64,000 nucleotides of DNA from Aeromonas salmonicida subsp. salmonicida. Lineage in GTDB: Bacteria; Pseudomonadota; Gammaproteobacteria; Enterobacterales; Aeromonadaceae. Under the pieces are notes generated by a model that was not told where the DNA came from, searched no databases, and saw only the letters and a list, made by a program, of their open reading frames with translations. Where the stretch lies: the NCBI RefSeq assembly GCF_001643305.1, contig NZ_LSGW01000068.1:1-64000 (forward strand). The letters run 5' to 3'. The translations under genes were made by a program, and so were the position numbers. This document shows, piece by piece, positions 57,250-64,000 of the stretch; within the stretch, counting starts at the first letter, position 1; the number at the start of each line of letters is the position of its first letter.

Positions 57250-58881
57250 ATGTTGAGGCAATGGAGTATTGGCCACCGGTTATTGCTGGTGGCGTTGATG
57301 GTGCTGGTCATAGTGGCTGCGCTCCTCGTTACCTGCCTGCGGGTTTATCATCAGGGATTGATGGCGGAGAAGAGCAATCAGACCCGCGCCCAGGTGGAGA
57401 CCGCCTACAGTCTGGTTGCCGGTTTCGAGGCGAGGGCAAGACAGGGTGAGCTGGACGACGCTAGTGCCAGGACCCAGGCCCTGGCGGCCCTGCGGGGATT
57501 GCGGTACGGCCAGGACGACTATTTCTGGGTCAATGACAGTCACCCCACCATGGTGATGCATCCCATGAAACCCGAACTCGATGGCAAGGATCTCTCCGGG
57601 GTGGAAGACAAGCAGGGACTCAAGCTATTCGTTGCCTTTGTCGAGCGGGTCAAGCAGCAGGCTGCTGGTGGTGAGGTGGCTTACTACTGGCCCAAACCCG
57701 GCGTTGACGAGCCGGTTCGCAAGATCTCCTACGTCAAGCACTTTGCCCCCTGGGACTGGATCATAGGTACCGGTGTCTATGTGGATGATGTCGATGCCCA
57801 GTATCAGGAAGTGCTGCGCACCCTGCTGGGGATCGGTGCCGTCTTGGCCTTGCTGTTGCTGGGCGCCGTGACCCTGATTGGGCGCAGCATAGTGACACCG
57901 CTGGCTCAGTCCGTCTCGGCCCTGGGCAATATTGCAAAGGGTGAGGGGGATCTGCGTTTTCGTCTGCCAGAGAGCGGACGAGATGAGGTGAGTCTGCTGT
58001 CGGCCAATTTCAACCTCTTTGCCAACCAGATGGCTCAGTTGGTGGCTCGCACCCAGCAGATCGCCTATCAGAACCGGGAGGCGGCTCATCAACTGGAGCA
58101 GGTTGTGGTGCGAACCAGCGCCATCGTCACGGATCAGGAACAGGATACCCAGCGGGTCGCCGACGCCATGGCCCAGATGACCATCAGCAGTCGCGCCGTC
58201 GGCGTGAATGCCGAGCAGGCCGCAACGGCAGCCGATACGGCGCAGCACCTGGCTCAGCATGGCCGCCAGGTCGTAGCGCAGACCATTGCCACCATAGGGC
58301 AACTGGCCGATGAGATGGAGGAGACTGTGCAGGCGGTGGCACGCCTCGAGCAGGACACCAAGCAGATAGGCTCAGTGCTTGACGTGATAAGGGGGATCGC
58401 CGAGCAGACCAACCTGCTGGCGCTCAATGCGGCCATTGAAGCGGCGCGCGCCGGTGAACAGGGGCGTGGATTTGCGGTGGTGGCCGATGAGGTGCGTACA
58501 CTGGCGACCCGCACCCATAACTCGACCGACGAGATCCGGCAGATGATCCAGCGGTTGCAAGAGGGGGCTGGCAAGGTGGCGACCGGGATTGGGCAGTTGC
58601 AACAACTCTCGCGTTCGACGGCAGAGAAGGCCGGGGATGCCGAGGGCGCCATCGGTGACATCGATGAGGCGGTCGGCACCATCATGACCATGAACAATCA
58701 GATAGCCGAGGCCGCCAGCGAGCAGAGTCGATCGACGGACGAGATCACGCAGCGCCTCTCCGCCATCACCCAGCTTGCCAACAAGGCACTTGCTGAAAAT
58801 CAGCGCACAGGGCAGGCGGCAGGTACCTTGGCTCACTCCAGCGATGAGCTGAGTGCCCTGGTGGGGCGATATCGCACTTAA
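57250..58881 (+). CDS. Methyl-accepting chemotaxis protein with a Cache sensor
   Basis: A 543-residue receptor. First helix about 10-33, a periplasmic single Cache type 2 domain about 40-185 ([41 protein letters not shown]), second helix about 195-215, HAMP, then the signalling domain whose tip reads [20 protein letters not shown]. No CheR-docking pentapeptide is seen at the C terminus. Relatives often sense small organic acids, but the ligand is unknown. ATG 57250 is chosen; the longer frame from 57088 covers the gsk terminator. Confidence 0.9.
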   Translation: MLRQWSIGHRLLLVALMVLVIVAALLVTCLRVYHQGLMAEKSNQTRAQVETAYSLVAGFEARARQGELDDASARTQALAALRGLRYGQDDYFWVNDSHPTMVMHPMKPELDGKDLSGVEDKQGLKLFVAFVERVKQQAAGGEVAYYWPKPGVDEPVRKISYVKHFAPWDWIIGTGVYVDDVDAQYQEVLRTLLGIGAVLALLLLGAVTLIGRSIVTPLAQSVSALGNIAKGEGDLRFRLPESGRDEVSLLSANFNLFANQMAQLVARTQQIAYQNREAAHQLEQVVVRTSAIVTDQEQDTQRVADAMAQMTISSRAVGVNAEQAATAADTAQHLAQHGRQVVAQTIATIGQLADEMEETVQAVARLEQDTKQIGSVLDVIRGIAEQTNLLALNAAIEAARAGEQGRGFAVVADEVRTLATRTHNSTDEIRQMIQRLQEGAGKVATGIGQLQQLSRSTAEKAGDAEGAIGDIDEAVGTIMTMNNQIAEAASEQSRSTDEITQRLSAITQLANKALAENQRTGQAAGTLAHSSDELSALVGRYRT

Positions 58882-58994
58882 TGAGGGGGGCTCCCGCCTT
58901 TTTAGGGATTTGACTTGAGTCTGGGGGGCTTTTGGGACACCATCTGCCCCATTCTTGGCCAGCACTGGCCGACAGCCTGTAAGAGAGAGACCCC

Positions 58995-59357
58995 ATGAGC
59001 AAACTAACTGACAATCTTGACGCCAATTTCAAACTGTTCATCGAAGAAGTCCGCGAGTCGGGTCAGGTCTGGGGCTTGCGTTACGGTGAAGACTGGGTTG
59101 TCTGCCGCTCTGCCGAATTCGAAGATGCCGATGTGATGCCGCTCTGGTCCGCCGAAGTAGATGCCCGCCTGCACTGCGTAGACGAGTGGGCTGACTACGA
59201 GCCGGAAGTGATCGAGCTGGAAGAGTTCCTCGACATCTGGATCAATGACCTGAACGAGGATGATGTGCTGATCGGTCCGAACTGGAACGCCGATCTGGAA
59301 GGCCAGGAGCTCGAGCCCATCGAGCTGGCCAAGGCGCTGGTTGAACTGGACGCCTGA
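58995..59357 (+). CDS. DUF2750-domain protein
   Basis: A 120-residue, strongly acidic soluble protein. Typical DUF2750 segments: VWGLRYGEDWVVCRS, EDADVMPLWS, HCVDEWADYEP and NWNADLEGQELEP. Function unknown. GAGAGAG precedes the ATG. Monocistronic, with a terminator at 59411. Confidence 0.82.
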   Translation: MSKLTDNLDANFKLFIEEVRESGQVWGLRYGEDWVVCRSAEFEDADVMPLWSAEVDARLHCVDEWADYEPEVIELEEFLDIWINDLNEDDVLIGPNWNADLEGQELEPIELAKALVELDA

Positions 59358-59410
59358 ACAGTTCTGCATTGATGGATGGCCCCTAACAAGGCCACCGGCA
59401 GCAACAAAGA

Positions 59411-59440
59411 ACCGATATCCGCAAGGATGTCGGTTTTTTT
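59411..59440 (+). terminator. Terminator after the DUF2750 gene
   Basis: ACCGATATCC and GGATGTCGGT around GCAA, followed by seven T residues. Confidence 0.88.
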
Positions 59441-59537
59441 GTGGCCCAGCGCCACCATGATGGATTAAAAGGCGATTTGGCTTTGCACCTGTCAGGGGGA
59501 TGGTCCATCATCACTCTTTTGCCGATCGGGAGGAGCC

Positions 59538-60032
59538 ATGTTTGTATTTGACGTAACCGGCGTTGCAGGGGAGCGTGCCGAGATCCGGGTCCAGGCGCTG
59601 GACTGGGGGCAGACAGGCCCTGTCACCTTCAGCTGTGATGACGATAAACTGGCGGTGCTGCTGCTCACCGACTGTCGCTGTGATGCGGTCGGCTTCTTCA
59701 ATCTGCTGGCCGGCAGCAAGCCCCTCTATGTGGAACAGTGGCTCTCTTATTTGCAGGAGACTGGCCGTATCGCCAGGCAGAGCAGCCAGCTGGAGAGTCC
59801 CGCCCAGACCGATTACCTCGCCAGAGCCGGCTTTGAACATGAAGAGCTCAATGCGCTGCTTGGTCAAATCTATCAGGTGGCGGGTTTCAATCGCCTGCAG
59901 ATCAACCGTTACCTCAAGAATCGCCACAATCCCACCACGCTGGCGACCCGTTACGATCAGAAAGAGCTGGAGCGCTATCGCCAGCTCAACGACATCATTC
60001 TGACTCTGCTGAAGTTGAAACGTCCTCAGTAA
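59538..60032 (+). CDS. Hypothetical protein, 164 residues
   Basis: A soluble protein I do not recognise. The first half reads as beta-rich (FVFDVTGVAG, GPVTFSCDDDKLAVLLLTD); the second is helical and basic (FNRLQINRYLKNRHNPTTL). GGGAGG precedes the ATG at ideal spacing and codon use is like its neighbours, so it is a real gene. Its last 38 bases overlap the convergent GGDEF-EAL gene. Confidence 0.7.
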   Translation: MFVFDVTGVAGERAEIRVQALDWGQTGPVTFSCDDDKLAVLLLTDCRCDAVGFFNLLAGSKPLYVEQWLSYLQETGRIARQSSQLESPAQTDYLARAGFEHEELNALLGQIYQVAGFNRLQINRYLKNRHNPTTLATRYDQKELERYRQLNDIILTLLKLKRPQ

Positions 60033-61638
60033 ACAGCCCCAGCTGGCTGATGTCCGGTCGCAGCGGTTGCGGCCTGGCGATGAGATAGCCCTGCAATCCG
60101 TCCACATACATGCCTTGCAGCAATTGCTTCTGCCCCAGTTGCTCCACCCCTTCCGCTATCACCTGGCAACCCATGCGGTGTGACACATCGACGATCATCC
60201 GCACGAACTGCTGGTTGGTCAGATCCTGCTCCAGCCCTGTGATGAGGGCGGGATCCAGCTTGATGTAATCGGGTTTGAGCTCACGAAACAGGTTGAATGA
60301 CCCTATTCCCTTGCCGAAGTTGCAGATGGCGGAGCGACTGCCGTTGCGCCTGAGCAGCTCGAACACCCGTTTGGCCCCCGTCATGTTGCGCTCCAGATGC
60401 TCCTCATCCAGTTCGAACACCAGATTGGCGCTGGTGTTGGGATCCTTGAGCAGCTGCCTGTCCAGCCAGATCAGGAAGGTGCTGTTTTGCAACAGGTTGC
60501 TGGAGAGGTTGATGCCCCAGCGGCTCTGGTTGGCGCCAAATGCCCGGTACTGGCGCATGATGTGAACCACCAGCATCTGTTCCAGCTTCATCACCATGTC
60601 GAGGCGCTGGGCCATGGCAAACAGGGTGTCCGTTGGCAGCACAGTGCCGTCAGCACTGCTGAAGCGGGTATAAATCTCGTTGTAGGCCAGCATGCTGCGG
60701 TGCATGGATTGAATGGGTTGATAGGTGAAGCTTATCCGTTCCTGATCCAGCAGCTCGTTGAGCACCAGTTTCCAGTGGTGCTGACCCTGCAAGTCGACTA
60801 CCTCATCATCGTCCTGCTGGATGGCCCAGCCGTTGACTGTCTCCGTCTGGGCGCGAGCGAGCGCCAGATCGGCCCGCGCCAGTATGGCTTCTATCTTCTG
60901 CCCGCTGCTCAGGCGCGTCAGCCCCGAATAGGCGGCGCTCTCCAGCTCGTGCTGCTGTTGATAGTGGTCAAAGGCAATCTTCAGATCTCGCCCGAGCAGG
61001 GGGGGCGGTATGTTGGCCACCGGCTGCACCAGCACGGCGAAGTCGGCCCCCGAGATACGGTAAACCTGATGGCCGGGAAAGCGGCTCACCACCCGGGTGA
61101 TCAGATTGGCGATGTCCTTGATATAGGCATCCCCCGACTGAAAGCCGCGCTGAGCATTGAGTTTGCCAAGCTCGGTGGCACGGATCAGCACCAGGGTGGC
61201 GGTCTGGGTATCCTGATCCCGTTGCAGCAGAGCCGTCATGTCGCGGCGAAATGCGTGGCGGTTTTGCAGCTGGGTCAGCTCATCCTGAGTCGCCAGATTG
61301 TGCAACTCGTCTATCTGGCGATGGGCATCAAGATCGGCTTCATTGAAGTGAGAAAGCAACTGCTGCAGTGCAGCCTGGGCCTCTGCCGTCTCCAGAACCG
61401 CAGGGTCACGCAGTTGCAGGGCTTTGATCCAGACGCGGTCCTGCTGGGCCCGCTCGGCATTGCGGGCGCGATAGGCCAGCATGAACATCAGTCCGAAACC
61501 GAGCAGAGAGGTGCCAAGAATGAGTGTCAGGGTGAGAGGGGTTGCCTGTGCGGCGAGCCAGATGCCTTGCAACAGCAGCAGAGGAGCACAGGTGACGGCT
61601 GCGATCAGTAACAGGTTACTCCCGAGCTTGTTCAACAT
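59995..61638 (-). CDS. Degenerate GGDEF-EAL domain membrane protein
   Basis: A 547-residue protein with two N-terminal helices (about 8-28 and 36-56), a GGDEF-like domain (about 110-250) and an EAL-like domain (about 290-530). The GGDEF motif is replaced by SGADF. The EAL motif is NEI in AYNEIYTRF, and the usual DDFGTG loop is CNFGKG. YIKLD and AEGVE are kept. It should be inactive as cyclase and phosphodiesterase; a c-di-GMP-binding or CsrD-like regulatory role is possible. The convergent gene overlaps its 3' end. Confidence 0.85.
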   Translation of the reverse strand: MLNKLGSNLLLIAAVTCAPLLLLQGIWLAAQATPLTLTLILGTSLLGFGLMFMLAYRARNAERAQQDRVWIKALQLRDPAVLETAEAQAALQQLLSHFNEADLDAHRQIDELHNLATQDELTQLQNRHAFRRDMTALLQRDQDTQTATLVLIRATELGKLNAQRGFQSGDAYIKDIANLITRVVSRFPGHQVYRISGADFAVLVQPVANIPPPLLGRDLKIAFDHYQQQHELESAAYSGLTRLSSGQKIEAILARADLALARAQTETVNGWAIQQDDDEVVDLQGQHHWKLVLNELLDQERISFTYQPIQSMHRSMLAYNEIYTRFSSADGTVLPTDTLFAMAQRLDMVMKLEQMLVVHIMRQYRAFGANQSRWGINLSSNLLQNSTFLIWLDRQLLKDPNTSANLVFELDEEHLERNMTGAKRVFELLRRNGSRSAICNFGKGIGSFNLFRELKPDYIKLDPALITGLEQDLTNQQFVRMIVDVSHRMGCQVIAEGVEQLGQKQLLQGMYVDGLQGYLIARPQPLRPDISQLGLFTEDVSTSAESE

Positions 61639-61825
61639 CTTGTCATCCTTGATGATGTTTGTGATGCTGAAATTCTAACCAAGCTCACGACGCAAAGCAT
61701 GGGATACCGCTCAACTCCTGGAAAAGGGCCAATTGAAATCGGCTAAATGTGAGTGAAACCACTTTCATAAGCCCTTAAAAAGGCGAAGATGGGTTGAAAA
61801 TAGATCAAACAAGGCAGAGGTAATT

Positions 61826-63100
61826 ATGTTGTTAGAACCCGTAAATACTGCCAAAGCACGGCAACTATTGAATCAGAGTATGGCCTTGGTGCTCGCGGGG
61901 GGACGCGGCAGTCGCTTGAAGCAGTTGACTGACAACCGCGCCAAGCCTGCCGTCCATTTCGGCGGCAAGTTCCGGATCATCGATTTCGTGCTCTCCAACT
62001 GCATCAACTCCGGCATTCGCCGGGTGGGTGTGGTGACCCAGTACAAGTCCCACAGCCTGCTGCGCCACCTGCAATCGGGCTGGTCATTCCTGCGCTACCA
62101 GATGAACGAATTCATCGACCTGCTGCCTGCCCAACAAAGGGTGGACGAGGTGCACTGGTATCGCGGCACTGCCGATGCCATCTATCAGAACGTTGACATC
62201 ATTCGCGACTACGGTCCCAAATACATAGTGGTGCTGGCGGGGGATCACATCTACAAGATGGATTACGCCGCCATGCTGCTCGATCATGTGCGCCTCGGTG
62301 CCAAGGTGACAGTGGCCTGTATCGAGGTGCCGCGCGCCGAGGCGTCTGCCTTCGGTGTCATGGACATAGACGAGCAGCGCAAGATCCGCGCCTTCGTGGA
62401 GAAACCGGCCAATCCACCGGCCATGCCCGGCTGCGAAGATCGCTCCCTGGCCTCCATGGGCATCTATACCTTCGAGGCGGAGTACCTCTATCAGCTGCTT
62501 GAAGAGGACATCAACAATCTGGAGTCTAAGCATGACTTCGGCATGGACCTGATCCCGCGCATCGTGGACGAGGGCAAGGCGTTTGCTCACCCCTTCACCA
62601 TGTCCTGTGTCGGTGCCAAGGAAGGGCAGGAACCCTACTGGCGTGACGTGGGGACCCTGGATTCGTTCTGGGAGGCGAACATGGATCTCGCCTCTGTGGT
62701 GCCCGAGCTCGACATTTATGACGAGAGCTGGCCCATCTGGACCAGCCAGAACATGTCTCCCCCCGCCAAATTCGTGCAGGACAGAAACGGCCAGCATGGC
62801 ATGACCATCAACTCCATGTTCGCGGGGGGATCGATTGTCAGCGGCTCTTTCGTACTCAACTCTGTGCTCTTTACCAATGTGCGGGTGCACTCCTTCTGTA
62901 CCCTGGATCAGGCGGTGATTTTCCCCGGTGTCGAGATAGGTGCCGGTTGCCGTCTGCGCCGGGTGGTGGTGGATAAAGGCTGCGTGTTGCCAGATGGACT
63001 GGTAGTGGGTGAGAACGCCGATGAAGATGTGCGTCGCTTCTACCGTTCAGAGCAGGGAATCGTGCTGGTGACCAAGGAGATGCTGGCCAAGCTGGCGTGA
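61826..63100 (+). CDS. glgC: Glucose-1-phosphate adenylyltransferase
   Basis: A 424-residue ADP-glucose pyrophosphorylase, the committed step of glycogen synthesis. Motifs: [32 protein letters not shown] (activator and nucleotide site), [28 protein letters not shown], and a C-terminal beta-helix ([21 protein letters not shown]). Monocistronic here, with no other glg gene beside it in the window; AGAGG lies just before the ATG. Confidence 0.95.
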   Translation: MLLEPVNTAKARQLLNQSMALVLAGGRGSRLKQLTDNRAKPAVHFGGKFRIIDFVLSNCINSGIRRVGVVTQYKSHSLLRHLQSGWSFLRYQMNEFIDLLPAQQRVDEVHWYRGTADAIYQNVDIIRDYGPKYIVVLAGDHIYKMDYAAMLLDHVRLGAKVTVACIEVPRAEASAFGVMDIDEQRKIRAFVEKPANPPAMPGCEDRSLASMGIYTFEAEYLYQLLEEDINNLESKHDFGMDLIPRIVDEGKAFAHPFTMSCVGAKEGQEPYWRDVGTLDSFWEANMDLASVVPELDIYDESWPIWTSQNMSPPAKFVQDRNGQHGMTINSMFAGGSIVSGSFVLNSVLFTNVRVHSFCTLDQAVIFPGVEIGAGCRLRRVVVDKGCVLPDGLVVGENADEDVRRFYRSEQGIVLVTKEMLAKLA

Positions 63101-63138
63101 GAGAGAAGCTTGAAACTGTGTCAGACGTTGTAATGCAT

Positions 63139-63166
63139 AAGGGAGCCGAATCGGCTCCCTTTCTTT
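63139..63166 (+). terminator. Terminator after glgC
   Basis: AAGGGAGCC and GGCTCCCTT around GAATC, followed by TCTTT. It lies between the convergent glgC and the next gene. Confidence 0.88.
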
Positions 63167-63196
63167 ATGGTGTGATCGCTGGATTTACTCGCGGAC

Positions 63197-64000
63197 TTAT
63201 TTTTCGCTCACAATGGCCTTGGCGGCCATCACCATGGCGGTGCCGTGCTTGCCACCGGCGGCGGTGACTTGCGGCACGCCATCTTCGTCGGTGTCGCCAC
63301 CGGCCCCTTCGATGACGTTTTCACCGGAGTCGCCGATCCACTCGGCCATCTGCATGCCGCCGTTGACTGTGCCACGGAACCAGCCCACATAGCGTTGGGT
63401 CAGCTGTGCCAGCTCCAGCTCGGGGGCCTTCTCCGTGCCTTCGTTGCGCAGATTCAGCATGGCAGCACGCAGGGCACCAGAGATTGCGGCCTGGGTCCAG
63501 GGAGTGTATTCACCCTGCTTGCCCGCAAGCCAGGTGCCTGCCTTGGTATTGAAGTACGCCTTGTCGGTCGCGATGAACAGCTCGCGTGCGGCATTGCGGT
63601 ACTTGGCATCGGAGGTGGCGAGGAAGGCCGCGGTCAGCCCGCGCACGGCGGCAAATTGCGCATCCACGGATTGACCCGCATCCGGCTTGCCACCCAGGGT
63701 CAGGCCGTCATACACCAGGCCGTTCTTGCCCATCAACTGGCCGAGAATGAAATCAGCCTGCTGGCGAATGAGTACCAGCGCCTGTTGGCCTTGTGCGGTT
63801 TTCAGATCCAGCTCGCCGTTATCACCGGCGGCATAACCGACCGGCAGAGCATCCTGCGCACGCTGAAAAATCTGCAAGGCGACCAGGGCGTAAGCGGCGT
63901 CGAAAGTGGTGACGTGCTTGCCCTGTTTGCCGGCCTGCCAGCTGTCGACCAGGGTACCGGCCTTGGGCTCGAAGTGCAGGGCGTTGAGGTTCTTGAACAC
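63197..64000 (-). CDS. C-terminal part of an unrecognised protein (cut by the window edge)
   Basis: At least 267 residues in frame to the window end, so the true start lies beyond 64000. The sequence has repeated helical segments ending in short Gly-rich turns (TTFDAAYALVALQIFQRAQ, AQFAAVRGLTAAFLATSDAKY, TQAAISGALRAAMLNLRNEG), suggestive of an alpha/alpha-toroid fold, and an acidic loop GDTDEDG near the C terminus. No family is assigned. Convergent with glgC. Confidence 0.65.
   Translation of the reverse strand: MFKNLNALHFEPKAGTLVDSWQAGKQGKHVTTFDAAYALVALQIFQRAQDALPVGYAAGDNGELDLKTAQGQQALVLIRQQADFILGQLMGKNGLVYDGLTLGGKPDAGQSVDAQFAAVRGLTAAFLATSDAKYRNAARELFIATDKAYFNTKAGTWLAGKQGEYTPWTQAAISGALRAAMLNLRNEGTEKAPELELAQLTQRYVGWFRGTVNGGMQMAEWIGDSGENVIEGAGGDTDEDGVPQVTAAGGKHGTAMVMAAKAIVSEK

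Overview
The window reads as chromosome of a facultatively anaerobic gammaproteobacterium, most likely Aeromonas. This is inferred from mostly GC-rich coding, proteins that align by eye with E. coli homologues, and the recR-htpG-adk-hemH-gsk block; no database was searched. One AT-rich stretch (about 39.2-43.2 kb) stands out from the rest.

Layout. 0.2-5.3 kb: a lysine-riboswitch-controlled NhaC-family transporter, tdk, a DUF1704 protein, ybjN and tRNA-Ser(GGA) with a partial 5' copy beside it. 5.5-6.7 kb: alanine racemase, followed by about 1.2 kb of leader DNA carrying a perfect FNR box. 7.9-14.0 kb: hydrogenase-2 operon hybOABCDE. 14.1-18.9 kb: five-gene ABC importer of the nickel/peptide family, probably the nickel supply. 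19.2-28.6 kb (minus strand): selA-selB-hypF-hypC-hypD-hypE-hypA-hypB, with tRNA-Sec just upstream. 29.2-36.8 kb (minus): formate hydrogenlyase genes hycBCDEFGHI behind a sigma-54 promoter and a palindromic upstream site; no hycA is present. 37.3-39.2 kb: kup with a C-terminal frameshift. 39.7-43.0 kb: AT-rich KAP-family P-loop NTPase gene broken by two homopolymer frameshifts. 43.6-50.2 kb: hydN, fdhF (in-frame UGA and SECIS hairpin), a small membrane protein gene, fhlA and fdhD. 50.4-57.1 kb: recR, htpG (sigma-32 promoter), adk, hemH, a MAPEG protein and gsk. 57.2-64.0 kb: chemotaxis receptor, DUF2750 protein, an unknown protein, a degenerate GGDEF-EAL protein, glgC and a truncated unknown gene.

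How it fits together. About 43 kb is almost a complete anaerobic hydrogen/formate module. FhlA and sigma-54 should switch on both hyc and hydN-fdhF, because the two control regions share a motif. FdhF needs selenocysteine, and selA, selB and selC are in the same module (selD is not in the window). Both [NiFe] enzymes need the Hyp factors and nickel, and the hyp and nik-type genes lie between them. FdhD should serve molybdenum-cofactor sulfuration for FdhF.

I found no clearly new multi-gene system. The most unusual signals are a recurring pattern of short tandem duplications covering stop codons or gene edges (hypD/hypE, hydN, recR, hemH, and the 5' end of tRNA-Ser), the broken KAP NTPase inserted between the two halves of the formate hydrogenlyase regulon, a tRNA-Sec with a poorly paired lower acceptor stem, and an uncharacterised membrane protein gene between fdhF and fhlA.
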